The translations under genes were made by a program, and so were the position numbers. The notes beneath the pieces are model-generated. The model was not told where the DNA came from. It saw nothing but the letters and a program-made list of their open reading frames with translations, and made no database searches. Shown in pieces: positions 18,206 to 26,175 of a stretch of 42,968 nt of DNA. Position 1 is the stretch's first letter. Each line of letters begins with the position of its first letter. This stretch comes from an uncultured Collinsella sp. (lineage in GTDB: Bacteria; Actinomycetota; Coriobacteriia; Coriobacteriales; Coriobacteriaceae): NCBI GenBank assembly GCA_900756945.1, contig CAAELZ010000055.1, positions 1 to 42,968 on the forward strand, in the 5' to 3' direction.

Positions 18206-20632
18206 TTATGCGTGCCAGATCTCGTCGCGATACTCGCGAATGGTGCGGTCGGACGAGAACCAGCCACTCGAGGCGGTGTTGAGCAGGGCCTTGCGGTTCC
18301 AGGTCTCCTGGTCGCCGTAGCTGCCCGTGAGGTTCTCCCATGCATCCACGTAGCTACGGAAGTCAGCCATGACTAGGTCGGGGTCGTTGTTGTTCATGAG
18401 CTCGTTGTAGATGCTCTCGAAGTTGCCCGAAAGACCCGCAAACGTGTTGTCCTTGAGCTCGTCCATCACGCGGCCCAGACGCTCGCGGTCGCCGTTGAGG
18501 GTATCCCACGCAAAGTAGCTGTTGGATGCCCAGAGCTGCTCGACCTCGGGGGCGGTCAGGCCAAAGATGGCCTCGTTCTCGCGGCCGGCCAGATCGGCGA
18601 TCTCGATGTTGGCGCCGTCGAGGGTGCCCAGCGTAATGGCGCCGTTCATCATGAGCTTCATGTTGGACGTGCCCGAGGCCTCCTTGCCGGCCGTGGAGAT
18701 CTGCTCCGAGATCTCGGCGGCGGGGTAGATGAGCTGGGCGTTGCTCACGCGGAAGTTGGGGATAAAGCAGACCTTCATGACCTCGTTGACGCGGGCATCG
18801 TTGTTGATGACGTCGGCAACGGAGTTAATGAGGCGGATGGTCTCCTTGGCAAAGGTGTAGCTCGAGGCAGCCTTGCCACTAAAGATGAAGGTCGTCGGCG
18901 TCACGTGGAAGTTGGGATCGGCGATGCGACGGTTGTAGATGTCCATCACCTTCATGATGTTCATGAGCTGGCGCTTGTAGGCGTGGAAGCGCTTCACCTG
19001 GACATCGAAGACGGTGTTGGGGTCAATGACCAGACCGGTCTCGGCCTTAACGTAGGCGGCCAGGCGCTCCTTGTTGGCGCGCTTGGAGGCACCCACGGCC
19101 TTCAGGAATTCGGTGTCGTCCTTAAATTCCTTGAGCTTCTCCAGCTCAAAGGCGTCCTTGAGCCAGCCATCGCCAATGGCCTCGGTCACAAGCTTGGCGT
19201 AGGTGGGGTTGGCCTCGGCAAAGAAGCGACGGTGCGAGATGCCGTTGGTCTTGTTGTTGAACTTCTCGGGCGTCAGGGCATAGAAGTCCTTGAGCACGAT
19301 GTTCTTGATGATGTCGGAGTGGATCTTGGCCACGCCGTTGACGCTGTGGCTGCAGATCACGGACAGGTTGGCCATGCGAATCTCGCCGTCCCACAGAATG
19401 GCGGTCTGGCGCAGACGCTCCTGCCAGCCCTCCTGCGTGGTGTCGAACGACTCGTGCCAGCGACGGCTGATCTCGTCGATGATCTGGTACACGCGGGGGA
19501 GGAGCTTGGAGAACGTGCCGATGGGCCACTTCTCCAGAGCCTCGGGCAGGATGGTGTGGTTGGTGTAGCTCACGACCTGCGTCACGATGTTCCAAGCGTC
19601 ATCCCACTCGAGCTTCTTCTCGTCGATCAGGATGCGCATGAGCTCGGGGCCGCACATGGCGGGGTGGGTATCGTTGGTGTGGATGGCCACAAACTGCGGC
19701 AGCAGCTCCCAGTTCTCGCCGTGCTCCTTCTCAAAGGTGTCGAGCAGGCTGTAGATGCCGGCCGAGACAAACAGGTATTCCTGCTTCAGGCGCAGCAGAC
19801 GGCCATGCTCACCGGCGTCGTTGGGGTAGAGGATGGCGCTGATGGCCTCGGCCTCGGCGCGCTCCGCGTCTGCCAGGGCGTAGTCGCCGCGGTTGAAGGC
19901 CTCAAGGTCAAAGTGCTCCTCGACCGGCTCGGCGGCCCAGACGCGCAGTTTGTTGACGGTCTCGCCGGCATAGCCCACGACGGGGATGTCATAAGGGACG
20001 GCCAGGATGTCCTGCGTGTCCACCGTGCGGTAGAACGTGCGGCCGTTCTCCTCAAAGCCCTCGACGCGGCCACCAAACTTAATGGTCACTGCCTTGTCCT
20101 GACGACGGACCTCCCAGGGATAGCCGTGGGTGAGCCACTCGTCGGTGGCCTCGACCTGGCTGCCGTTGACGATCTCCTGCTTAAACAGGCCGTAGCGGTA
20201 GCGCATGCCGTTGCCGTAACCGGCAATGCCCTCGGCTGCCATGGAATCCAGGAAGCAGGCGGCCAAACGGCCAAGGCCACCGTTGCCCAGCGCCGGATCG
20301 GGCTCCTGGTTCTCGATGACGGACAGGTCGAAGCCCATGTCGTCGAGCGCTTCGGCGACCATGTCGCGCACGCCAAAGTTGAGCAGGTAGTTGTCGAGCA
20401 GGCGGCCGATCAAAAACTCGATCGAGAAGTAGTACACGCGCTTTTTGCCCTCGGCGGTAGCGCGGGCGTCGCTCTTGGTGGCAACGGTGCGCGCCTTCTC
20501 GGCCACGAGCTTGGCCAGGGCGTTAAAGCGGTCGAGGTCGCTCGCGGCCTCGACGCTCTTGCCGCTGATGCTCATGACGGCATCGCGATAGAGCTCGGTA
20601 AACTCCTGCTTGTTGTCGAAGATCTTATTCAT
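18206..20632 (-). CDS. glgP: Glycogen / alpha-glucan phosphorylase
   Basis: GlgP releases glucose-1-phosphate from the non-reducing ends of glycogen using inorganic phosphate and a pyridoxal phosphate cofactor. The 808-residue protein is full length for GT35. The PLP-binding lysine is K659 in EASGTSNMK, followed by LMMNGAITLGTLDGANIEI, the family signature. The N terminus holds the RVYYFSIEFLIGRLL and GNGGLGRLAACFLDS blocks. The ATG has AAAGGA upstream. It lies between glgB and glgC, so synthesis and breakdown genes share one cluster. Allosteric-site residues cannot be judged from the sequence alone. Confidence 0.96.
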   Translation of the reverse strand: MNKIFDNKQEFTELYRDAVMSISGKSVEAASDLDRFNALAKLVAEKARTVATKSDARATAEGKKRVYYFSIEFLIGRLLDNYLLNFGVRDMVAEALDDMGFDLSVIENQEPDPALGNGGLGRLAACFLDSMAAEGIAGYGNGMRYRYGLFKQEIVNGSQVEATDEWLTHGYPWEVRRQDKAVTIKFGGRVEGFEENGRTFYRTVDTQDILAVPYDIPVVGYAGETVNKLRVWAAEPVEEHFDLEAFNRGDYALADAERAEAEAISAILYPNDAGEHGRLLRLKQEYLFVSAGIYSLLDTFEKEHGENWELLPQFVAIHTNDTHPAMCGPELMRILIDEKKLEWDDAWNIVTQVVSYTNHTILPEALEKWPIGTFSKLLPRVYQIIDEISRRWHESFDTTQEGWQERLRQTAILWDGEIRMANLSVICSHSVNGVAKIHSDIIKNIVLKDFYALTPEKFNNKTNGISHRRFFAEANPTYAKLVTEAIGDGWLKDAFELEKLKEFKDDTEFLKAVGASKRANKERLAAYVKAETGLVIDPNTVFDVQVKRFHAYKRQLMNIMKVMDIYNRRIADPNFHVTPTTFIFSGKAASSYTFAKETIRLINSVADVINNDARVNEVMKVCFIPNFRVSNAQLIYPAAEISEQISTAGKEASGTSNMKLMMNGAITLGTLDGANIEIADLAGRENEAIFGLTAPEVEQLWASNSYFAWDTLNGDRERLGRVMDELKDNTFAGLSGNFESIYNELMNNNDPDLVMADFRSYVDAWENLTGSYGDQETWNRKALLNTASSGWFSSDRTIREYRDEIWHA

Positions 20633-20686
20633 ACGTTCCTTTCCCCCGGGGATGTTTCTCCCGGAACGGTTATGACATGTATCCTA

Positions 20687-20701
20687 CGCCCCCGCGGGGC
20701 G
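20687..20701 (-). promoter_or_regulatory. Short GC hairpin between glgB and glgP
   Basis: CGCCCC and GGGGCG form a 6-bp stem with a 3-nt loop in the 94-nt gap. It is small, with no T tract, and is recorded because every wide gap of this cluster contains a stem. Confidence 0.3.
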
Positions 20702-20726
20702 GGTAATTACAGTGGTAACGCCTTTG

Positions 20727-22985
20727 TTACGCTTTCTTGGCAGGAGCCTTAACAGCAGCTGCCTTTGCCTTGGGGGCAGTCTTTTTGGTGGTTGCCTTCT
20801 TGGCTGTGGTCTTGGTCGAAACCTTAGCAGCGGGCTTGGCAGCCTTCGCCTTGGCCGGAGCCTTCTTAGCAGCTGCGGCCTTGGGCTTCACCGAGGACGT
20901 GCGCTTACGCGTCGCCTTCTTGGGCTCCTCGACCACAGGCGGCTTATAGCTGCTGGGACCGCGGCGCTTAAGCACCACGCCTGCCAGGCCGGGCACCTTA
21001 ATCTCGATGGAGTCCATCTGCCCGTTCCAGGGGTAGGGCTCGCTCGAGCAGGTGTAGGGTTCCTCGCCGGCGTATCCGCTGCCGCCAAACTCGGGACGGT
21101 CGGAGTCAAAGATGACCTCCCAGTCGCCCTCGCGTGGCACGCCCACACGGAAGCTCTCGTAGCTCGCCGGGTCAAAGTTGATCAGGATCACCAGGTCGTC
21201 GTTGACGTCCTCGCCCTGACGCACAAAGCTCACGATGGACTGCTTGGAGTTGTCCGCGTCGATCCAGGTAAAGCCGTCGTCGGTGTAGCCGCGCTCGTAT
21301 AGGGCGGGCTCGGCGGTGTACAGGTGGTTGAGCGCCTTGATAAACGCCTGATGATGACGGTGGGTCTCGTACTCCTCGGTCAGGAACCACTGGATGGACT
21401 CGTAGTAGCGCCATTCGATAAACTGGCCGATTTCGTTGCCCATAAAGTTGAGCTTGGCACCGGGGTGCGTCATCTGGTAGAAGGCCAGCGTGCGCAGACC
21501 GGCAAACTGGCGCCACCAGTCGCCCGGCATGCGGCCGATGAGCGAGCACTTACCGTGCACGACCTCGTCGTGGCTCAGCGGGCAAATGAAGTTCTCGGTA
21601 AAGGCATACATAATGGAGAACGTGAGCAGCCCGTGGTTGCCGGGGCGCCACGGAAAATCGGTCTGCATGTAGTGCAGGGTGTCATTCATCCAGCCCATGT
21701 CCCACTTGTAGTGGAAGCCCAGGCCGCCGTCCTGCGGCGGATAGGTCACGAGCGGCCACGCGGTGGATTCCTCGGCCATCATCATCACGTCGGGGTAGTG
21801 CGCCTCCACGGCGCAGTTGACCTGGCGGATAAACGCGCTGGCGTCCAGGTCCTCCTCGGTACCGTACTTGTTGAACTTCTTTTGGCCGGGATCGTCGATA
21901 CCAAAGTTGAGGTACAGCATACTGGACACGCCGTCCATGCGAATGCCGTCAACGTGGAAGTTCTCGAGCCAATACAGCACGTTGGAGACCAGGAAGGAGC
22001 GGACCTCGCCGCGGGCGAAGTCGAACTTATGCGTGCCCCAGTTGGGGTGAATCTCGTGCTCAAACAGCATGTGGCCGTTAAAGGTGGCAAGGCCGTGGGT
22101 GTCGGCGCAAAAACCGCCGGGCACCCAGTCCATGATCACGCCGATGCCCGCCTCGTGGCATGCATCGATAAAGTGCATGAGTTGCTGCGGGTTGCCATAA
22201 CGCGACGTGGCGGCATAGTAGCCGGTCGTCTGGTAGCCCCAGGAGCCATCGAAGGGATGCTCCATAAGCGGCATGACCTCGATATGCGTGTAGCCCATAT
22301 CGCGCACGTAGCCCACGAGGTCCACCGACAGGTCGTCGTAGGTGTAAAACTCGCCGCGCTGCGCGGGGAAGGGATCCATGGGGCCGGGGTAGTTGCCGTA
22401 CTCGTCCGGATCGCCCTGCGGTGCGTCGCCGTGGCGCTTCCACGAGCCAATATGCACCTCGTAGATGTTCAGCGGCTGCGACATGTGGTTGTGGCCGGCG
22501 CGGCGCTTGAGCCATGCAGCGTCGTTCCACTGGTAGCCATCGAGGGTCCACAGCACGCTTGCGGTACCCGGAGGGCACTCAGCCTTAAAGGCATACGGAT
22601 CGGCCTTGTAGAGCTTTTCGCCCTCGTTGGTCTCGATAAGGTATTTATAGAGCTGGCCCTGCTCGGCGCCAGGAATAAAGCCTTCCCAAATAGCGCTCGT
22701 ATGCACGGGCACCAGCGGGTTGGCTTCCTCATCCCAGTCGTTAAATTCGCCAATGACATGGACACTCTTTACGTCGGGCGCCCAAACGCAAAAGCGCCAG
22801 CCGCGCGTACGGTTCTGCGTGTCGGGATGCGCGCCCATCTTTTCCCAGCTGCGCTCCCACATACCAATGCCAAACAGATAGACATCGTCCTTAGAGAGCT
22901 CCGGTGCGTGCGGGGCGGCTTTACGGGTAGCGGGCTTTTTGGTTGCTGGCTTTAGCTTTGTATCGCTCACGTTTGATCCCATCAT
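20727..22985 (-). CDS. glgB: Glycogen branching enzyme with Lys/Ala-rich terminal extensions
   Basis: GlgB cuts alpha-1,4 chains and re-attaches them through alpha-1,6 bonds. The protein has a Lys/Pro/Ala-rich lead (about residues 1-32), an N-terminal CBM48-type sandwich, and a GH13 barrel with nucleophile D351 in GIRMDGVSSML, acid E405 in MMAEESTAW and D473 in LSHDEVVHGK. From about 684 to 752 it ends in a basic Lys/Ala tail (KAAAAKKAPAKAKAAK). The frame is open for another 135 nt upstream, but that part is not family-like. The true start is either ATG at 22985 or GTG at 22970, which has GGGATC before it. It is first in the leftward glg cluster. Confidence 0.94.
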   Translation of the reverse strand: MMGSNVSDTKLKPATKKPATRKAAPHAPELSKDDVYLFGIGMWERSWEKMGAHPDTQNRTRGWRFCVWAPDVKSVHVIGEFNDWDEEANPLVPVHTSAIWEGFIPGAEQGQLYKYLIETNEGEKLYKADPYAFKAECPPGTASVLWTLDGYQWNDAAWLKRRAGHNHMSQPLNIYEVHIGSWKRHGDAPQGDPDEYGNYPGPMDPFPAQRGEFYTYDDLSVDLVGYVRDMGYTHIEVMPLMEHPFDGSWGYQTTGYYAATSRYGNPQQLMHFIDACHEAGIGVIMDWVPGGFCADTHGLATFNGHMLFEHEIHPNWGTHKFDFARGEVRSFLVSNVLYWLENFHVDGIRMDGVSSMLYLNFGIDDPGQKKFNKYGTEEDLDASAFIRQVNCAVEAHYPDVMMMAEESTAWPLVTYPPQDGGLGFHYKWDMGWMNDTLHYMQTDFPWRPGNHGLLTFSIMYAFTENFICPLSHDEVVHGKCSLIGRMPGDWWRQFAGLRTLAFYQMTHPGAKLNFMGNEIGQFIEWRYYESIQWFLTEEYETHRHHQAFIKALNHLYTAEPALYERGYTDDGFTWIDADNSKQSIVSFVRQGEDVNDDLVILINFDPASYESFRVGVPREGDWEVIFDSDRPEFGGSGYAGEEPYTCSSEPYPWNGQMDSIEIKVPGLAGVVLKRRGPSSYKPPVVEEPKKATRKRTSSVKPKAAAAKKAPAKAKAAKPAAKVSTKTTAKKATTKKTAPKAKAAAVKAPAKKA

Positions 22986-23206
22986 GACGCGGCAGCGTGT
23001 TGCCTTGGTGACTAGATGCGAAAGGTCCAAGGCTGCACGAATCGAAGGGACGGCGATAGTTCTATGATTCGTTCCACCTCGCGTGCTCGGTGGAACTTTC
23101 GGCACGAAATACGATAACACCTGTTCGTTACTTTTATGGAGAAAAGTGGATTTGCGGCGGTGTTTAATCGGCGAGCGCCATGTTTAGACCACTGGCAGAA
23201 TTGCGA

Positions 23207-23232
23207 TGGTAAAACTCTTGACAGTTTTACCA
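23207..23232. promoter_or_regulatory. Perfect operator-like inverted repeat TGGTAAAAC-N8-GTTTTACCA
   Basis: 9-nt perfect inverted half-sites are separated by 8 nt and enclose TTGACA. The half-site is the same as in 13097-13114 and 23264-23281, so one regulator could bind all three. It is placed so as to control the glgB cluster, the HAD-thiN pair, or both. Confidence 0.6.
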
Positions 23233-23263
23233 ATTAGGGTTTCAAGATTGTTAGTTTGACGTT

Positions 23264-23281
23264 TGGTAAAACGTTTTTAGC
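23264..23281. promoter_or_regulatory. LacI-type operator-like site TGGTAAAACGTTTTTAGC
   Basis: The left half matches TGGTAAAA exactly around a central CG; the right half keeps only TTTT. It is 36 nt upstream of the HAD start. With only one good half it may be an auxiliary site. Confidence 0.45.
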
Positions 23282-23316
23282 AGGTTGTTTACCCTTTGAC
23301 ATCGAAAGGTTCGTTT

Positions 23317-24006
23317 ATGTCCCAGACCGCCGCCCCCAACGTTGCTTTTATTTTCGATTGCGACGGCACACTGGTTAATAGCACCCCCGTTTGGGCCTAT
23401 GCCCAGCCCGAGTTATTGCACCGCCACGGAGTCGACGTGACGGTCGACGATTTTGCCCAGTTTGAGCATTTGTCGCTCGAGGACGAGTGCCAGGCCTACC
23501 ACGACACCTGGGACATTGGCGCGAATGGCGAAGAGCTGTATCGCGAGCTGAGCGACATCCTGATCGATGGCTACTCTAAGGTGCCGCCACGCGAGGGTCT
23601 GCTGACGTTTTTGGAGCAGGCGAAGGCGGCCGGTATTGCCATGTGCGTTGCCACGTCCACGCCGGCCGAGCTGGTTAAGTCTGCGCTAGCGGGAGCCGGA
23701 CTCGACGCGTACATGGAGTTTGTTACCACGACGGGTGAGGCGGGACGCTCCAAACAGTTCCCCGACGTATACGAGCTAGCGCTGCGCCGTCTGGAGGAGC
23801 GCCATGGGCACAAGTTTGAGCGCGCATGGGTGTTTGAGGACGCCGTCTTTGGCCTTAAGAGCTCTGGCACCGCTGGATTTAAACGCGTGGGCATTTATGA
23901 CCCGCACGGCCGTATGGAGCGCGACGAGGTGCGTGCCAACTGCGATATCTTCATCGATAGCTATGAAGAGCTGGACCTGGCCCGCGTTCTTGAGTTTGAG
24001 GGCTAG
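23317..24006 (+). CDS. HAD-superfamily phosphatase / phosphomutase-like protein
   Basis: This 229-residue protein of the HAD IA subfamily has the catalytic motif I DCDGT (nucleophile D14, acid/base D16), motif II in CVATST, and motifs III/IV near GRSKQFPDVYELAL and VFEDAVFGLKS. The helical cap between motifs I and II is of the beta-phosphoglucomutase/phosphoglycolate phosphatase type. Substrate cannot be read from sequence. The location beside the glycogen cluster would suit a sugar-phosphate substrate, but pairing with the next gene is equally consistent with a nucleotide or vitamin phosphate. The ATG at 23317 has GAAAGG upstream; a TTG 21 nt earlier is in frame but less likely. Confidence 0.85.
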   Translation: MSQTAAPNVAFIFDCDGTLVNSTPVWAYAQPELLHRHGVDVTVDDFAQFEHLSLEDECQAYHDTWDIGANGEELYRELSDILIDGYSKVPPREGLLTFLEQAKAAGIAMCVATSTPAELVKSALAGAGLDAYMEFVTTTGEAGRSKQFPDVYELALRRLEERHGHKFERAWVFEDAVFGLKSSGTAGFKRVGIYDPHGRMERDEVRANCDIFIDSYEELDLARVLEFEG

Positions 24007-24015
24007 GCGAGGGCT

Positions 24016-24657
24016 GTGGCTTTTAAGGTATTAGTGGTCTGCGGCTCGCCCGTGGTGGCGAGTGCGGATTTGTTGCGTAGGCTAGCGGGGGAGTGCGATC
24101 ACGTTGTCGCCGTGGACCGCGGACTCGATGCGCTGCTGAGCGCGGGGCTAGGCTGCGACGTTTATGTGGGGGATGCCGACACGGTGAGCGATGCGGGTCG
24201 TGCGTTGGTCGATGCCGCCACCGACTTTGAAGTTGAGCGCCACGACCCGTACAAGGACTATACCGATCTGGCGCTGGCGCTCGATTCCGTCCGTCGTCAC
24301 TGGCCGGGTGCCGAAGTGGTTGCGACCTGCGCCACGGGTGGCCGTCCTGATATGGCGCTATCCGTGCTGGGCTTGCTTGCAGGCTATGATGACGCCCCAG
24401 TCTGGATTGCTGAGGACAAGGTAGTCGCCCGCATTCTTCACGCAGGTGAGTCGTGGACCATCGAGGGCGCCGAAGGCAAGACGTTCTCCATCATCGCCAT
24501 AGCCCTTGGGACGGTGGTAAGCGAGTACGGCCTAGAATGGGAGCTAGATTACAGTCCCTTGGGCCTGTTGGCCGATACGGGCATTAGCAACGTCGTCAGG
24601 GGTACGGCCAAGATCCAAGTCCACCAAGGTGTTGCGATCGGTTATTTGCTGGCGTGA
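24016..24657 (+). CDS. Thiamine pyrophosphokinase
   Basis: TPK converts thiamine to thiamine diphosphate with ATP. The 213-residue protein has the family landmarks: an AVDRGLDALLSAG segment, the metal-binding GDADTV at 52-57 (GDFDS-type in relatives) and KDYTDLALAL at 80-89, then GRPDMALSVLG. A C-terminal beta domain follows. The GTG start lies 9 nt after the HAD stop, with GCGAGGG before it, so both genes are one transcript. Its product, ThDP, is also the cofactor of the MenD-like enzyme at 37681, but no direct link is implied. The specific motif variants leave some doubt about efficiency, not family. Confidence 0.85.
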   Translation: MAFKVLVVCGSPVVASADLLRRLAGECDHVVAVDRGLDALLSAGLGCDVYVGDADTVSDAGRALVDAATDFEVERHDPYKDYTDLALALDSVRRHWPGAEVVATCATGGRPDMALSVLGLLAGYDDAPVWIAEDKVVARILHAGESWTIEGAEGKTFSIIAIALGTVVSEYGLEWELDYSPLGLLADTGISNVVRGTAKIQVHQGVAIGYLLA

Positions 24658-24835
24658 GGGTTTTATCGGGACGGGGCTGAATTGGATAATTTTGGCAAAG
24701 CCAAAAAGGGTATATACAATCAGTGGTTGGAAGTTGTTAAACGATCGGTTGGTTTCCGTAAACGGGATTCTGTTTAATCCAACCACTTATCTAACAACCC
24801 GCTCATATGCAAATCCAACCACGTGCTTAACAACT
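24658..24835. repeat. Gap with TGGTTGGATT repeats downstream of thiamine pyrophosphokinase
   Basis: AATCCAACCA (minus: TGGTTGGATT) occurs at 24776-24785 and 24812-24821, each followed 6-7 nt later by TAACAAC. A plus-oriented variant TGGTTGGAAGTTGTTAA starts at about 24724. A small hairpin TTTTGGC/GCCAAAA is at 24690-24706. The region is AT-rich compared with its neighbours and holds no gene. Confidence 0.7.
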
Positions 24836-25525
24836 TTACTTTTTGATTAAAGGCCTGAAGTCCACCACGCCTTGGCGGGAAAGTCCTTTCCCCGTCGAGT
24901 ATTCTCGATCGCGCTCGGGGTCTTCCTCGACGAATTTGCACACACCCTTTGCTATGAGAGAGATGAGCCCTTCAAGCTTGATGACGCAATCGAACTCGCA
25001 GTCCTGTTGGCTTCCATGTCCGATTCCTTTATGCCCATAACTCGCGATTATCCCGCGCGCATCGCCCTGTACGCAAACCCCGATGGCTTTGTAGGGGCTA
25101 TAGTCTTCGCCCCTTCCCTCGATGACCGACGACCCCGCATGGATCACCGCGCAGCGAAGCTGATAGAGATCCGATGCCGTAAAGATGCCTCGCTTCTCTA
25201 TCGTCTCAAACTCCTCTTTTATCTCATCTGGGCGCTTCTCGCCCTTGCGCGCATTGGTCATTTTTCTCCCATCGTTCGGGAGCCCCAGGTACTCCTCGCA
25301 CCATTTCCGGTAATCCGTCCCGTCGATGTTTGCGCATACGTCTGGGATGGTCACTACGAGAGTCAAAGCGGCGAGCAGCAGCCCTGCGTCGAAGGCGTTT
25401 TCGCACTCTTCCACAAGCCTGCTGGGCGTACGGCAGACGACGGCGGGGAACCCGTATTCGTTGTCGCTGCATTTTAAACACGTAGAGGGCATGGGCTCCC
25501 AATCGGCAATTGCTGTCATGCTCAT
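24836..25525 (-). CDS. Hypothetical protein with HEPN-like R-x4-H motif
   Basis: I do not recognise a named family for this 229-residue protein. Residues 41-65 are an amphipathic/hydrophobic helix (DAGLLLAALTLVVTIPDVC), and residues 117-131 read ASDLYQLRCAVIHAG, placing R124 and H129 in the R-x4-H spacing seen in HEPN domains, many of which are RNases in toxin or abortive-infection systems. The start overlaps the stop of the upstream 90-residue gene by ATGA; an in-frame ATG 6 nt later has the better SD spacing (GAGGTG). Base composition and codon use are less GC-biased than in neighbouring housekeeping genes. A defence or toxin role is inference only. Confidence 0.7.
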   Translation of the reverse strand: MSMTAIADWEPMPSTCLKCSDNEYGFPAVVCRTPSRLVEECENAFDAGLLLAALTLVVTIPDVCANIDGTDYRKWCEEYLGLPNDGRKMTNARKGEKRPDEIKEEFETIEKRGIFTASDLYQLRCAVIHAGSSVIEGRGEDYSPYKAIGVCVQGDARGIIASYGHKGIGHGSQQDCEFDCVIKLEGLISLIAKGVCKFVEEDPERDREYSTGKGLSRQGVVDFRPLIKK

Positions 25526-25794
25526 AACACCTCGCCCGTTTCTGTGTCGATTCTCGGACCTGTCCTCGGTTCGATGAACTCATCCACCATCTCGTCGTCG
25601 CGGTCGCGCTCGGTCACGAAGAGCTGTCCCGGGACGTCGATGCGTGGGTCAATCGTTAGGCTGCTGCTCGCGATGTTGCGATCGAGATGCGGCTCAGTAG
25701 TCCCAGTAGTGTAGGCGGGGCGTAGCACTTCGCGCACGTAGTTGACGATACCCAAAATCTCGTTCACGTAGTCGAACGCGAACTTCTCGGCCAT
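25522..25794 (-). CDS. Small hypothetical protein coupled to the HEPN-like gene
   Basis: A 90-residue protein begins MAEKFAFDYVNEILGIVNYV and is rich in charged residues (TERDRDDEMVDEFIEPRTG). There is no signal peptide, membrane segment or known motif. GGGAGGACC precedes the ATG. Its stop overlaps the next ATG, so the two proteins are probably made in fixed ratio and may interact, as partner genes in toxin-antitoxin or effector-sensor pairs do. No nucleotidyltransferase (MNT) motif is visible, so it is not a standard HEPN/MNT pair. Function unknown. Confidence 0.65.
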   Translation of the reverse strand: MAEKFAFDYVNEILGIVNYVREVLRPAYTTGTTEPHLDRNIASSSLTIDPRIDVPGQLFVTERDRDDEMVDEFIEPRTGPRIDTETGEVL

Positions 25795-26058
25795 GGTCGG
25801 TCCTCCCAGGCAAAGACGATTTCAACCAGAGATTCTACAACTGCAATGAGTTGCTCCGCTTTAAATCCAACCATTGACTCAACAAAATGGTAGGAGACAT
25901 TCTTCAACCAGAAAACTAATAAACCCAACAAGTTATTTTCTTACCCGCCAAAAATAGCTAATTCAGTCCCATTCCAGGAAAACCCGTAAGATAAGACAAT
26001 CAATCAAAATTCCCCCTTGCATCAAGCAAAACATTCCCCTATAGTATCTCCTCGTCAC
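25795..26058. other. Leader of the hypothetical pair, with further CAACCA repeats
   Basis: The region is AT-rich. It holds AATCCAACCA at 25864-25873 followed by TTGACTCAACAA, with looser relatives TTTCAACCAGAG near 25820 and TTCAACCAGAAA near 25896. These are upstream of the minus-strand pair and could be binding sites or remnants of flanking repeats. The tRNA promoter begins at 26017. Confidence 0.5.
26017..26045 (+). promoter_or_regulatory. tRNA-Ala promoter
   Basis: TTGCAT (26017-26022) and TATAGT (26040-26045) are separated by exactly 17 nt, and the -10 box lies 13 nt before the mature tRNA 5' end. Good housekeeping sigma-factor match. Confidence 0.85.
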
Positions 26059-26134
26059 GGGGGCGTAGCTCAGCTGGGAGAGCGCTTGACTGGCAGTCAA
26101 GAGGTCAGGGGTTCGATCCCCCTCGTCTCCACCA
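26059..26134 (+). tRNA. tRNA-Ala (GGC)
   Basis: A complete 76-nt cloverleaf: acceptor GGGGGCG paired with CGTCTCC, D-arm GCTC/GAGC, anticodon stem CTTGA/TCAAG with loop CTGGCAG (anticodon GGC, codon GCC), T-arm AGGGG-TTCGATC-CCCCT, and an encoded ACCA end. The acceptor stem has a G at position 3 facing U70, the universal identity element for alanyl-tRNA synthetase, which confirms alanine rather than another amino acid. Confidence 0.97.
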
Positions 26135-26144
26135 TCGTGAATGC

Positions 26145-26175
26145 AAAGGCCTTCGGAATTCCGAAGGCCTTTTTT
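26145..26175 (+). terminator. tRNA-Ala terminator
   Basis: AAAGGCCTTCGG and CCGAAGGCCTTT form a near-perfect 12-bp stem around AATT, followed by T residues, 11 nt after the tRNA 3' end. Confidence 0.92.

Larger units (their letters stand above)
22986..23316. other. Divergent control region between glgB and the HAD gene
   Basis: This 331-nt gap separates the leftward glycogen cluster from two rightward genes. It holds an 8-bp hairpin (GTTCCACC 23071-23078 with GGTGGAAC 23089-23096) in the glgB leader and two operator-like sites (23207-23232 and 23264-23281). A TTGACA box lies inside the first site (23218-23223), but I could not place a convincing -10 box with it. No gene is supported here. 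Confidence 0.6.

Noticed and set aside
24690..24706. TTTTGGC/GCCAAAA hairpin as terminator of the thiamine pyrophosphokinase gene
   Set aside because: The T residues are within the stem and no T run follows on either strand.
26059..26134. tRNA-Ala as attachment site of an integrated island
   Set aside because: No duplicate of the tRNA 3' end and no integrase gene seen in the window.
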